Assembly: GCF_016612535.1 (NCBI RefSeq)
Contig: NZ_JAENXS010000002.1
Location: 744,001 to 808,000 of the forward strand
Source: Bradyrhizobium diazoefficiens
GTDB taxonomy: Bacteria; Pseudomonadota; Alphaproteobacteria; Rhizobiales; Xanthobacteraceae
Reading direction: 5' to 3'
Length of the DNA: 64,000 nt
The position numbers were made by a program, and so were the translations under genes. Below, one piece after another: positions 33,402 to 42,808 of the stretch; within the stretch, counting starts at the first letter, position 1, and each line of letters begins with the position of its first letter. Below the pieces are notes generated by a model, which was given only the letters and a program-made list of their open reading frames with translations, was not told where the DNA came from and searched no databases.

Positions 33402-34637
33402 CTACTGGCTGCGTTCGTGGCCGACCTCGCCGGTAATGACGTCGCCGAATAGCTCCCAGGCCTGCCCGTTGAAGCGCATCAGCTGCATCTGCTCGATCGG
33501 AAAGTAATCATCGGGCGAGGTGTTGACCAAGATGCCGGGCAGCATCATGTCGGTGTGGAAATTCTTCAGGCTGGCCGCCTGCTTCATGACGTTGTCGCGC
33601 GTGAGAGTGTCGCCACACTGCTTCAGCACCTGCACCATCGCCTCAGCCTGCACGTAACCGTAGACGTTGTTCGCATTGGTCTTGTCGCCATCAGGATAAT
33701 ACTTGTCCATGAATTCGCGCCATTTGATCACGGCCGGGTCCTTGTCCCAGGTCGGATCTGTCGGCTCCTTCAAATAGATGGTTGAGATGATGTCCTTGGA
33801 ATAGTCGAGCCCAGCGGGCTTCAGCACCGAAGCGACCGAGGTCGCGGTGTTGGCCAGGAAAAACTTTGGCTTCCAGCCGAGCTCGCCAACCTTCCGGATC
33901 GCCTGCGCTGAGCCCTTCGGCGCCGCCCATGAGAAAAAGATGTCGGCGCCGGAATCATGCAAGGCGACGATCTGCGAGTCGATCGAGGGATCGCTGACCT
34001 CGTAGGATTTGTCGGCGATGATCATGCTGACCTTGTCGCCAAGCCCGTCCTTCAGGCCCTTGAACTGGTCCTTGCCGGCATCGTCGTTCTGCCAGAACAC
34101 CGCGATCTTGCCGTTCGGGAAATTGTCGCGGATGTACTTCGCGTAGATGCGCCCCTCGCTCTGGTAGTTCGGCTGGAACCCCATCGTCCACGGAAAGTTC
34201 TTGGGATCGCCGAACTTGGTGCCGCCGGAGGCGACGAAGAGCTGCGGCACCTTCTTGGCGTTCATGTATTTCATGATCGCGGAGTTCGATGGCGTTCCAA
34301 GCGACTGGAAGATCAGCAGCACCTCGTCACTCTCGACCAGCTTGCGCGCCTGCTCGATCGCCTTCGGCGGCGAATAGGCGTCGTCATAGCTGATGAAGTT
34401 GATCTTGCGACCGTTGATGCCGCCCTGATCGTTGATCATCCTGAAGAACGCGGCCTCGGTCTTGCCGATCACGCCATAGGACGACGCCGGCCCGCTATAG
34501 GGCATGATGTTGCCGATCTTGATTTCGGTGTCGCTGGCGCCGGGATCGTATGTCTTCTGCGCCGAGGCCGGTGTCGTGACGAGCACGCCGGCAGCAAGCA
34601 TTGCGAGGGCAGCAAGATTTTCGCGACGACCCAGCAT
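33402..34637 (-). CDS. Periplasmic substrate-binding protein, branched-chain amino acid (Peripla_BP_6) type
   Basis: The 411-residue product has a signal peptide ('ENLAALAMLAAGVLVTTPASAQ') and the two-lobe Leu/Ile/Val-binding fold: 'EIKIGNIMPYSGPASSYGVIG', in part, 'RMINDQGGINGRKINFISYDDAYSPP' in parts, and 'FPWTMGFQPNYQSEGRIYAKY'. The ligand may be an amino acid, an aromatic acid or another small organic acid. No permease or ATPase genes (livHMGF) are next to it, so it is an orphan binding protein here. GGGGAGA lies 4-10 bases before the ATG. It converges with the O-antigen ligase gene: the two stop codons are directly adjacent. Confidence 0.93.
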   Translation of the reverse strand: MLGRRENLAALAMLAAGVLVTTPASAQKTYDPGASDTEIKIGNIMPYSGPASSYGVIGKTEAAFFRMINDQGGINGRKINFISYDDAYSPPKAIEQARKLVESDEVLLIFQSLGTPSNSAIMKYMNAKKVPQLFVASGGTKFGDPKNFPWTMGFQPNYQSEGRIYAKYIRDNFPNGKIAVFWQNDDAGKDQFKGLKDGLGDKVSMIIADKSYEVSDPSIDSQIVALHDSGADIFFSWAAPKGSAQAIRKVGELGWKPKFFLANTATSVASVLKPAGLDYSKDIISTIYLKEPTDPTWDKDPAVIKWREFMDKYYPDGDKTNANNVYGYVQAEAMVQVLKQCGDTLTRDNVMKQAASLKNFHTDMMLPGILVNTSPDDYFPIEQMQLMRFNGQAWELFGDVITGEVGHERSQ

Positions 34638-34745
34638 CGTTCTCTCCCCTGTATTTTGTCGTTCTTATTTTGAGGGAGTGTCGCAAGACGGCCGGCCGCT
34701 GGCAAGCGACAGGATTTTCCGCAAGGTGAAACGAGGGCCGGGAAC

Positions 34746-35657
34746 CTACCCGACGCGCTGCAGCATTCTCACTGCCCGCCCGTCGATCACGAGCAACGCG
34801 CTGCCGATGACGATCGCGCCTGCGATCTCGCGCATGGAGATCGGCTCACCCAGCACCAGCCATCCCAACAAAATGGCGGTAACGGGAATGAGCAGCGTCA
34901 CCAGCATCACATTGGTCGCGCCTGAACGTCGTATGATCTGAAAGAAGACGATGTAGGCGAGCGCCGTCGAGAGCGCGGCAAGGCCGAGCACCGCAAGCCA
35001 AGTCGCCAGACCCGGAACGGGAAGACGCCACGGTCGCTCGATTGCACCGGCGACGACCGCCATCATCACCGTCGACGCTATCAGCTGAAACGTCGCCGTT
35101 CCCAGCGGCGGCGAGTCCTTCAGGAGCCGCCGTGCCGCGAGCGCCGCGAAGCCATAGCTGAAGGCACCGCCGAGGCAGAGCAGGATGCCTAGCCCCTGCC
35201 CGGTCCGCGTCTCGACGCCCCAGCCTCTGAGAATGATCACACCGGCAATGCCGAGCGCGACCCCGGCCACGCGCCGCACCTGCAACACCTCCTCGCCCGC
35301 CGCCGCCATCACGATCACGGTGAACAGCGGCGTGGTCGCATTCAGGATCGACGCCAATCCACTCGGAATGAAGGTCTGGCCAGCCACGATCAGCGAGAAC
35401 GGAATGACGTTGTTGAGCAGACCGATCACGACGAACGGCTTCCAGCCCGTCATGCCCTTGGGAAAGCCAATGCCCCGCATTCGAAGCAGCGGCAGCAGAA
35501 TGATCGCGCCCAGCGCCACGCGCAGGAACACCAGCGTCAGCGGCGGCAATTCCCGCAGCGCCGCGCCATTGAGGAAGAACGAGCCGCCCCAGAGCACCGA
35601 GAGGATGGCGAGCAGCGACCAGTCTCGCGCATCAATCCGATTGTCGTTCGGGGACAT
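34746..35657 (-). CDS. EamA/DMT family transporter
   Basis: The 303-residue product has ten predicted helices in two EamA repeats. Repeat 1 starts at 'DWSLLAILSVLWGGSFFLNG' and ends near 'LASILNATTPLFTVIV'; repeat 2 begins at 'GLGILLCLGGAFSYGFAAL' and ends near 'MREIAGAIVIGSALLVI'. The family exports amino acids or other metabolites; the specificity is unknown. A second EamA gene lies upstream (81-base gap) on the same strand, but the two are only distantly alike. Confidence 0.92.
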   Translation of the reverse strand: MSPNDNRIDARDWSLLAILSVLWGGSFFLNGAALRELPPLTLVFLRVALGAIILLPLLRMRGIGFPKGMTGWKPFVVIGLLNNVIPFSLIVAGQTFIPSGLASILNATTPLFTVIVMAAAGEEVLQVRRVAGVALGIAGVIILRGWGVETRTGQGLGILLCLGGAFSYGFAALAARRLLKDSPPLGTATFQLIASTVMMAVVAGAIERPWRLPVPGLATWLAVLGLAALSTALAYIVFFQIIRRSGATNVMLVTLLIPVTAILLGWLVLGEPISMREIAGAIVIGSALLVIDGRAVRMLQRVG

Positions 35658-35738
35658 GGCGTCTCACATCGGTGGTCAGTCCCACCGCCTAGTACGGCGT
35701 AATGAAGATTGCCACCCGATTTCCGAGACTGACATAAT

Positions 35739-36614
35739 CTAAGACCGCTCGCGCGATCGGGTGCCACCCGTAATGTCGGCAACGACCGCCCCGATCACCA
35801 GAGCTCCGCCAATGAGCGCGTGGACGGCAGGCACCTCACGAAATCCGACCCAGATCCAGAACGCCATCAGCGGTGTCTCCAGCGTTGCGATCAGTGAGGC
35901 CTGTCCGGAGGGTAACAGGCGCGAGCCGAGCATGTAGAAGGTCAGGCCGAGCGCGACCTGGAGACAGCCGAACATGGCCAGGATCGCGAGGCTATTGCCG
36001 CCGACATGGGCGATGTCGCGGGCGAAGGGAAGGCTGACGAGGCTTCCCAGGAAATTCGACAGCGCAGCAGCCGCAACCATCGACGTCTCCCTGTGGCGCC
36101 TGACGACGACCGTCATAGCCGATATGGCGAGCACCATGACGCAGCTCAGCTCCACGCCGCCGACATCGGCGCCGGCTCTGACGCCGCCGACGGTGATGAC
36201 CACGCCGGCAAACGCAACGAGGCTCGCGATCAACGTACGCCATGTCGCGGCCTCGCCGAGCCACAGCCACGCCAGTGCGGCTGCGACGAACGGCTGCGTC
36301 GCGATCAGCACCGCGACGTTCATGACATCCGTCATCTGCAGCGCGGGAATGAACGAGATCATGCCGATGGCTGACAATGACGCGACGAGCAGGCCTCCGC
36401 GTCCCGGCATCACCAATTGCCGCAACGCGCCGCGGCCCTGCATCAGGACGAGAAAAATCGTGATCAGGCTGCCGCCGAACAGGCCGCGCCAGAACAGGAT
36501 GGTCCAGGGATCGAACGGCAGAAGCCGCGTGAAGAACGGCGCCGTGCTCCAGGCAATCGCCGCTGCGGCGACAAGGGCAACGCCGAGACCGCGGTCCGAT
36601 CGAGGCTGCCCCAT
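35739..36614 (-). CDS. EamA/DMT family transporter
   Basis: The 291-residue product also has two EamA repeats: 'VALVAAAAIAWSTAPFFTRLL' at the start, 'MNVAVLIATQPFVAAALAWLWLGE' in part at the end of the first repeat, and 'SGQASLIATLETPLMAFWIWVGF' with 'HALIGGALVIGAVVA' in the second. Substrate unknown; a metabolite exporter by family. It starts 15 bases after the dehydrogenase gene stop, so it is probably in the prfB transcript. Confidence 0.92.
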   Translation of the reverse strand: MGQPRSDRGLGVALVAAAAIAWSTAPFFTRLLPFDPWTILFWRGLFGGSLITIFLVLMQGRGALRQLVMPGRGGLLVASLSAIGMISFIPALQMTDVMNVAVLIATQPFVAAALAWLWLGEAATWRTLIASLVAFAGVVITVGGVRAGADVGGVELSCVMVLAISAMTVVVRRHRETSMVAAAALSNFLGSLVSLPFARDIAHVGGNSLAILAMFGCLQVALGLTFYMLGSRLLPSGQASLIATLETPLMAFWIWVGFREVPAVHALIGGALVIGAVVADITGGTRSRERS

Positions 36615-36629
36615 GCCGATGTGCCCCGG

Positions 36630-37511
36630 TTAGGACGGCTTCTTCGGACGCGACACCAGCTCGATCATCCTGCCCTCGTCGTCGTCGGGCATCGTGGCCT
36701 TCGCCTGCGCATAGGCTTCGACTGCTGCACGCGAGACCAGCGGCTTGCCGGCCAGCAGGCTCTCCGCAAGCTTCACGGCATAAGCGGCATCCTTGTGCCG
36801 CAGCGCCGAGGTAAAGGTCGCGCCGCTGAAGTCGCGGGCGACCATGCGTTTGGAGTGGCGCTGCACCTGCGGGCTGGCCGCGACACCGGCCTGGATAGAC
36901 TCCAGCACCAGCTTCATGTCGAGCCCGGCCTGCTCGGCGATCGCAAGGCCCTCGGCGAGGCCGGCGATCTGGATCGCGCCCATGAGGTTGTTGATGAGCT
37001 TATAAACTGTGCCGGAGCCCACCGCACCGAAATGGCGGATGGTCGAGCCGATCGGCTCGAGGAACGGGCGCGCGCGCTCGAGGTCGGCCGCGTCGGCGCC
37101 GACGAGCAGCGTCAGTTTTCCGGCGGCTGCCGCGTCCGGCAATCCGGTTACGGGGCAATCGATGTAGATCAACCCACGCGCATTGAGCTCGCGGCCCATC
37201 TCGCGGGCATGGTCATAGGAGACGGTGGAGCACTCGATCGCGATGGTGCCGGCCTTGGCGGTCTTGGCCGCGCCGTTCGGTCCGAGCCAGACGGCGCGCG
37301 AGGCTTCGTCGTCAGCGACCATGGTGACGACGGCGTCGGCATCGATTGCGGCATCCTCAGGCGAAGTCGTCCAATGCGCGCCGCGCGCGATCAAATCTTC
37401 CGCTTTGGCCTTGCTGCGATTCCACAGCGTCACCGTGAAGCCGGCATCGAGATAGCGGCCGGCCATGCCGTGGCCCATCCGTCCAAGCCCGATGAAGGCA
37501 ATTCGGGTCAT
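36630..37511 (-). CDS. NAD(P)-dependent beta-hydroxyacid dehydrogenase (3-hydroxyisobutyrate dehydrogenase family)
   Basis: The 293-residue product begins with the Rossmann motif 'IAFIGLGRMGHGMAGRYLDAGF' (GxGxMG, in part) and has the substrate-site block 'IDCPVTGLPDAAAAGKLTLL', a variant of the family DAPVSGG sequence, and the catalytic Lys in 'GSGTVYKLINNLM'. It probably oxidises a 3-hydroxy acid or reduces a semialdehyde such as tartronate or succinate semialdehyde. The exact substrate cannot be assigned. It begins 3 bases after prfB ends, so the two are on one transcript. Confidence 0.93.
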   Translation of the reverse strand: MTRIAFIGLGRMGHGMAGRYLDAGFTVTLWNRSKAKAEDLIARGAHWTTSPEDAAIDADAVVTMVADDEASRAVWLGPNGAAKTAKAGTIAIECSTVSYDHAREMGRELNARGLIYIDCPVTGLPDAAAAGKLTLLVGADAADLERARPFLEPIGSTIRHFGAVGSGTVYKLINNLMGAIQIAGLAEGLAIAEQAGLDMKLVLESIQAGVAASPQVQRHSKRMVARDFSGATFTSALRHKDAAYAVKLAESLLAGKPLVSRAAVEAYAQAKATMPDDDEGRMIELVSRPKKPS

Positions 37512-37514
37512 TGG

Positions 37515-38646
37515 CTAGTCCACGTCCTCGATGTCGGCACCGGTGGTGCCGAAGGCGCGCTGCGCCAATGTTGCGGCCATGAAGTCGTCGAGCTCGCCAT
37601 CGAGGACGCCCGACGTGTCGGAGGTCTGCACGCCCGTGCGCAGATCCTTCACCATCTGATAGGGCTGCAGCACGTAAGAGCGGATCTGGTGGCCCCAGCC
37701 GATATCGGTCTTGGCGGCCTGGTCGGCGGCGGCCTTCTCCTCGCGCTTCTTCAACTCGATCTGATAGAGACGTGCGCGCAGCATGTCCCAGGCCTGCGCC
37801 CGGTTCTTGTGCTGGGAGCGGCCGGCCTGGCACACCACCGCGACGCCGCTCGGGATATGCGTCAGGCGCACCGCGGATTCGGTCTTGTTGACGTGCTGGC
37901 CGCCGGCGCCGCCCGATCGCATGGTGTCGACACGGACGTCGGATTCCTTGATGTCGATCTTGATGCTGTCGTCGATGACCGGAAACACCTGCACGCTCGA
38001 AAACGAGGTGTGCCGTCGCGCGTTGGAATCGAACGGCGAGATCCGCACCAGCCGGTGCACACCGGCCTCCGTCTTCAGCCAGCCATAGGCATTGTGGCCG
38101 GAGACCTGGATGGTCGCGGATTTGATGCCGGCCTCTTCGCCCTCGGACTCTTCGAGGAATTCGACTTTGAAGCCGTGCGTTTCGGCCCAGCGCGTGTACA
38201 TGCGCAGCAGCATCTGCGCCCAGTCCTGGCTCTCGGTACCGCCGGCGCCGGCATGGACTTCGAGATAGGAATCGAAGCGGTCGGCTTCGCCCGAGAGCAG
38301 TGCCTCGAGCTCGCGCCGCGCCACTTCCTTCTTGAGGGTCTTGAGCGCGGCTTCAGCCTCGGCAACGACACCGGCATCGCCCTCGGCCTCGCCGAGCTCG
38401 ATCATGCCGATGTCGTCTTCGAGCTCCTGCTCGACCTTGCCGATACCCGAGAGCGAATCCTCCAGCGAGGTGCGCTCCTGCATCAGCTTCTGGGCTTTCT
38501 GGGAATCGTTCCAGAGATTGGGATCTTCTGCGAGCTTGTTCAGCTCAGCGAGGCGCGCCGTCGATTTCTCGACGTCAAAGATGCCTCCTCAGCAGCCCGA
38601 CTGACTGCTTGATCTCTTCTACCAACCGTTCGATTTCGGCGCGCAT
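37515..38646 (-). CDS. prfB: Peptide chain release factor 2, expressed by programmed +1 frameshift
   Basis: RF2 ends translation at UGA and UAA. The first 23 codons run from ATG at 38646 to CTT at 38578-38580, then an in-frame TGA (38575-38577). Reading continues after a +1 shift that skips the T at 38577, giving a 376-residue protein with the normal RF2 order. The tripeptide anticodon region and '[23 protein letters not shown]', in part, with the GGQ peptidyl-release motif, are intact; '[15 protein letters not shown]' fits RF2. The shift site is AGGAGG-CAT-CTT-TGA-C, matching the E. coli layout, so RF2 autoregulates its own level. Annotation that starts at 38483 would lack the N-terminus. 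Confidence 0.96.
38575..38589 (-). promoter_or_regulatory. prfB programmed frameshift site
   Basis: On the minus strand: an internal Shine-Dalgarno AGGAGG (38584-38589), a 3-base spacer CAT, the slippery CTT (38578-38580) and the UGA stop (38575-38577) followed by C. The spacer and the C after UGA, which makes a weak stop, are the features known to promote +1 slippage in prfB. Confidence 0.95.
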
Positions 38647-38668
38647 GTCGTTCTCTGGTCTCGCGGAA

Positions 38669-38708
38669 TTGGTCCCGCGTGCAATCGGGATTTGGTCCCG
38701 CGTGCAAT
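38669..38708. repeat. 17-bp direct repeat upstream of prfB
   Basis: TTGGTCCCGCGTGCAAT occurs at 38669-38685 and again at 38692-38708, start-to-start 23 bp. It lies in the 136-base gap between PBP1a and prfB. It may be a duplicated binding site or a simple duplication. Confidence 0.6.
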
Positions 38709-38782
38709 TAGGATTGGGATGTAGCGGCGGCGGCTGCAAAGCGCAACCGCCGGAACCGTGATCGTCTGTCTTATCCGCTGGC

Positions 38783-41287
38783 CTAGTAGAGCCCGCCGGT
38801 GCCCGACCGCATGAAGAAGCCGGAATCTGGCTGCTGCTGCTGCGACGGCTGCACGCGGCCGTCGGCATCGGCAACACCGATAACAGAGTAATTGTCCGGC
38901 GGCGCCGTGCCCGGTTTGAAGGCCTCGAGGATGGTTCCACTGGTCTCACCGGGACCGGCACGCATGCCGGTCTTGGCGACGACGCGGATCAGCTTGATCC
39001 CGGCCGGCACCTTGAACGGAACCGCAGGCTTGTCGGCGAGCGCGAGCTTGAGGAAATCGCGCGCGATCGGCGCGGCCAGGTGACCACCGGTCGCGGCATT
39101 GCCCTTACCCAGCGGACGCGGCTTGTCGTAGCCCATGTAGATGGCGACCGCGATGTCGGGCGAGAAGCCAACGAACCAGGCGTCCTTGGCCTCGTTGGTG
39201 GTGCCGGTCTTGCCGGCGATCGGCTTGCCGACTTCCCTGACGACGGTCGCGGTACCGGCCTGGACCACGCCTTCCAACAGCTCGGTGATCTGATAGGCGG
39301 TCATGGAGTCCAGCACCTGCTCGCGGCGGTCGATCAGCTGCGGCTCGGCCTGGTTCTTCCAGCCGCCGGGCGCGTCGCAGCCGCGGCATTCGCGCTGGTC
39401 GTGCTTGAAGATGGTATGGCCGTAGCGGTCCTGGATACGGTCGATCAAGGTCGGCTTCACCCGGCGGCCGCCATTGGCGAGCATCGAATAGGCCGTGACC
39501 ATGCGCATCGCCGTGGTCTCGCCGGCGCCGAGCGCGTAGGAGAGATAGTTCGGCAATTCGTCATAGACGCCGAAGCGGCGCGCGTATTCGCCGATCAGCG
39601 GCATGCCGATATCCTGAGCGAGGCGCACGGTCACCGTGTTGAGCGACTGCCGCAGCGCGTTCCGAAGCGTCACCGGTCCCTGATATTTGTTGGCCGAGAA
39701 GTTTTCGGGCCGCCACACGCCTGCGCCCTGGCCCTGGTCGATTTCGATCGGCGCATCCAGCACGACCGTCGAGGGCGTATAGCCGTTGTCGAGGGCGGCC
39801 GAATAGACGATCGGCTTGAACGACGAACCCGGCTGGCGGTAAGCCTGCGTCGCGCGGTTGAACTGGCTCTGGTCGAACGAGAAGCCGCCGACCATGGCCA
39901 GCACGCGACCGGTCCAGGGATCCATCACCACCATCGCACCCGACACTTCGGGGATCTGGCGCAGCCGGTACTGACCTTCGACCGGCTGTCCCTCTTTGCT
40001 GAAGAGCGGATCAGCATAGATCACGTCACCGGGCTGGAGCACCTGCGCCACAGAAGTTGGCGTCTTGCCCTTGGTGTTGCCCTGGGCCGCCCGCGCCCAC
40101 TTGACGCCATCGAGCGTGACGATACCGGTCTCGCGCTGCTTGCTGACGGCGCCGCCGAGCTCACGGCCCGGCTGGAAGCCGATGCGCGCCGACTGGTCGC
40201 TGGTCTCCAGCACCACCGCCATGCGCCATGGCGAGATGTCGGAGAGCGACTTGATCTCGGCGAGCTTGACGCCCCAATCGCCCGAAATATCGAGCTTGCT
40301 GATGGCGCCTCGATAACCCTGCTGCTCGTCATAGTTCACGAGGCCGGCGACCATGGTCTTGCGCGCCATGACCTGGATCTTCGGATCGAGCGTGGTGCGG
40401 ACCGACAGGCCACCCTCGTAAAGCTTCTTCTCGCCATAGCGCTCGAAGATGTCGCGGCGGACCTCCTCGGCGAAATATTCGCCGGCGAAGGTATGGGCGC
40501 CGTTGGTGCGATTGGTGACGATTAGCGGATCCTTGCGCGCCTTGTCGGCGTCCGCCTGCTTGATCCAACCGTTCTCCAGCAGGCGGTCGATCACGTAGTT
40601 GCGGCGCTCAATGGCGCGGTCGCGGTTCTTCACCGGATGTAATGCGGCGGGCGCCTTCGGCAGCGAGGCCAGATAGGACGCTTCGGCGACAGTAAGCTCG
40701 TTGACCGACTTGTCGAAATACACCAGCGAGGCGGCGGCAATGCCGTAGGCGCCGAGGCCGAGATAGATTTCGTTCAGATACAGCTCGAGGATCTTGTCCT
40801 TCGAATAGGTCTTCTCGATGCGCATCGCGAGCAAGGCTTCCTTGATCTTGCGTGCGAACGAGACCTCGTTGGTGAGAAGGAAGTTCTTGGCGACCTGCTG
40901 GGTGATGGTGGAAGCGCCCTGCGGACGGCGGTTGGAGCCGTAGTTCTGAAGATAGAGCAGACCTGCTCGTGCCATGCCGGTGTAGTCGATGCCGCCATGC
41001 TCGTAGAAATTCTTGTCTTCGGCGGCGAGAAACGCATTGATCACGAGTTTCGGCACCGCCTGGATCGGCAGGTAAAGCCGCCGCTCCTTGGCGTATTCGC
41101 CAAGCAGCGAGCCATCGACCGCGTGCACGCGGGTCATCACGGGCGGCTCGTAATCCTGAAGCTGAGAGTAGTCAGGCAAGTCCTTGGAGAAATGCCAGAT
41201 CAGGCCTGCCACGGCGCCGACACCGACAAGGAACAACACCGTTCCCGCAGCGAACAGGAAGCCCATGAACCGCACAAGCAAGCGCAT
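38783..41287 (-). CDS. mrcA: Penicillin-binding protein 1A (bifunctional transglycosylase/transpeptidase)
   Basis: The 834-residue product is a class A PBP. After an N-terminal anchor ('FLFAAGTVLFLVGVGAVAGLI') it has a GT51 glycosyltransferase domain with catalytic Glu in 'AAEDKNFYEHGG' and 'QGASTITQQVAKN', then a transpeptidase domain with Ser-x-x-Lys in 'RQPGSSFKPIVY', SxN in 'RQSLNTVTV' and KTG in 'IAGKTGTTNEAKDAWF'. It polymerises glycan strands and cross-links peptides at the inner membrane. Position after amiC on the same strand is typical of alphaproteobacteria. The 219-base gap before it (41288-41506) shows no gene. Confidence 0.97.
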   Translation of the reverse strand: MRLLVRFMGFLFAAGTVLFLVGVGAVAGLIWHFSKDLPDYSQLQDYEPPVMTRVHAVDGSLLGEYAKERRLYLPIQAVPKLVINAFLAAEDKNFYEHGGIDYTGMARAGLLYLQNYGSNRRPQGASTITQQVAKNFLLTNEVSFARKIKEALLAMRIEKTYSKDKILELYLNEIYLGLGAYGIAAASLVYFDKSVNELTVAEASYLASLPKAPAALHPVKNRDRAIERRNYVIDRLLENGWIKQADADKARKDPLIVTNRTNGAHTFAGEYFAEEVRRDIFERYGEKKLYEGGLSVRTTLDPKIQVMARKTMVAGLVNYDEQQGYRGAISKLDISGDWGVKLAEIKSLSDISPWRMAVVLETSDQSARIGFQPGRELGGAVSKQRETGIVTLDGVKWARAAQGNTKGKTPTSVAQVLQPGDVIYADPLFSKEGQPVEGQYRLRQIPEVSGAMVVMDPWTGRVLAMVGGFSFDQSQFNRATQAYRQPGSSFKPIVYSAALDNGYTPSTVVLDAPIEIDQGQGAGVWRPENFSANKYQGPVTLRNALRQSLNTVTVRLAQDIGMPLIGEYARRFGVYDELPNYLSYALGAGETTAMRMVTAYSMLANGGRRVKPTLIDRIQDRYGHTIFKHDQRECRGCDAPGGWKNQAEPQLIDRREQVLDSMTAYQITELLEGVVQAGTATVVREVGKPIAGKTGTTNEAKDAWFVGFSPDIAVAIYMGYDKPRPLGKGNAATGGHLAAPIARDFLKLALADKPAVPFKVPAGIKLIRVVAKTGMRAGPGETSGTILEAFKPGTAPPDNYSVIGVADADGRVQPSQQQQPDSGFFMRSGTGGLY

Positions 41288-41506
41288 TATGTGTTTATCC
41301 GTTCAATCCCAGGATCAGCCCAAAGCACCCAAACGGGCGCCATCCTCACGTCGCGCATTCACCGGCCTACTCAACGACATCAATGCCGGACCGAGAGACG
41401 CTTGCCGAACGGGATTCTCGTCGATTCCGGAACCCCCTGCGTCGTTTTTATAAGGCGTCCGCTGTGGCCAAACTAGGGCTTAACAGCGGGAGCCGGCATT
41501 CCCTTC

Positions 41507-42808
41507 TCAATTCCCGGGTCCCGCGATCGCCATCCGCTTGGCCAGGAACGCGTCGATCGCCTGGGCCATCGAGCCCACGGCGCGCGACCGCCACCCCTCG
41601 GACACGAGGTGCTCAAGGTCGCCCTTGTTGGAGACGTAGCCGATCTCGACCAGCACCGAAGGCACGTCGGGGGCCTTCAGCACCCGGAACCCAGCCGATT
41701 TCAGGGGATGCTTATGCATCCGCACCGTCGTCTTCATTTCGCCCATCAGCAAATGCGCAAAACGGTTTGAAAAGGTGCGGGTTTCCCGCTGCGTGAGATC
41801 AATCAGGATGTCGGCGACGTCGGTCGGCTCCTCCGCGAGATTGAATCCGGCAATCGCGTCGGCGCGGTTTTCGGCATCCGCCAGGCGCTGGGCTTCGGCG
41901 TCGGAGGCCTTGTCCGAGAGCGTGTAGATCGTGGCGCCCTGCGCATCGCCCTCGGCCTTCGGCAGCGCGTCGGCGTGGATCGAGACGAACAGCGCGGCAT
42001 TCAAATTGCGGGCAACTTTGGTCCGGTCATTGAGCGGAATGAAGGTGTCGTCGTCCCGCGTCATCACCACCCGGTATTTGCCGGCCTTTTCCAGCCGGTC
42101 GCGCAGCGCCAGGCCGAAGGCCAGCACCAGATTCTTCTCGCTCTCGCCGCTCGACTGGGTACCGTTGTCGATGCCGCCATGGCCGGGATCGATCACGACC
42201 ACCGGGCGGCCGTCAGCCGGCGCCCCCGACTTCTGCTGCGCCGGGTCCGGCGCTGCCGCGGGAACCATGGCCGGCGGCGCGGCGGCAATTGTCGGCCGCA
42301 GTTCGGGGCGATTCTCCGGGGCGGGTGTTTGCACAAACGCCGCGCGGTCGACCTCCTCCAGCTCAAGCACCAGCCGGGCCGGCTGGCCATTGGCCGCTTC
42401 GAGCACGTAGGAATTGGTGATCTTGGCGGGCCCGGTCAGGTCGAACACGATTCGGGAGCCGCCGGGCATCACCAGCCCGTAGCGGAAGGCCTTGACCAGC
42501 CCTCGCCCGGCCCCGGTGCCTGGCGCCAGCTGAAAATTGACCTGGGGAACGTCGATCACCACGCGGTAGGGGTCGGCGAGCGTCGTCGCACGGAAGCTGA
42601 CGGTCTGGTCGAGGTCGAGAATGAAGCGGGTCTGCTTGCCGTCACCGGCCAGCCGGGCGGCTGTCGCGATCGGGAAATTCGCTACCGCAACAGAGGGTTG
42701 CGCCGGGCTTTCGGCGGCGCTCAGGCGCGAGGAATCGGCACATGGCAATGCTGCGGCGCACAGAAGCGCACATCCCAGCAAAACCCTTTGATTTGCGCGG
42801 CTCGCCAC
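41507..42808 (-). CDS. amiC: N-acetylmuramoyl-L-alanine amidase with AMIN domain (AmiC-like)
   Basis: The 433-residue product has a signal peptide, an N-terminal AMIN domain (about residues 40-155; 'DGKQTRFILDLDQTVSF', 'IVFDLTGPAKITNS') for peptidoglycan/septal binding, a Pro/Ala linker, and a C-terminal Amidase_3 domain. Zinc ligands are in 'IDPGHGGIDNG', 'SGESEKNLVLAF' and 'FVSIHADALPK', and the catalytic Glu is in 'VLVEIGYVSN'. It cleaves the MurNAc-L-Ala bond during cell separation. The start is GTG at 42808, with GGAGG 10 bases upstream. The PBP1a gene follows on the same strand. Confidence 0.95.
   Translation of the reverse strand: MASRANQRVLLGCALLCAAALPCADSSRLSAAESPAQPSVAVANFPIATAARLAGDGKQTRFILDLDQTVSFRATTLADPYRVVIDVPQVNFQLAPGTGAGRGLVKAFRYGLVMPGGSRIVFDLTGPAKITNSYVLEAANGQPARLVLELEEVDRAAFVQTPAPENRPELRPTIAAAPPAMVPAAAPDPAQQKSGAPADGRPVVVIDPGHGGIDNGTQSSGESEKNLVLAFGLALRDRLEKAGKYRVVMTRDDDTFIPLNDRTKVARNLNAALFVSIHADALPKAEGDAQGATIYTLSDKASDAEAQRLADAENRADAIAGFNLAEEPTDVADILIDLTQRETRTFSNRFAHLLMGEMKTTVRMHKHPLKSAGFRVLKAPDVPSVLVEIGYVSNKGDLEHLVSEGWRSRAVGSMAQAIDAFLAKRMAIAGPGN

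Noticed and set aside
36417-38612. 731-residue plus-strand frame opposite the dehydrogenase and prfB
   Set aside because: Shadow frame; prfB and the dehydrogenase have unambiguous motifs on the other strand.
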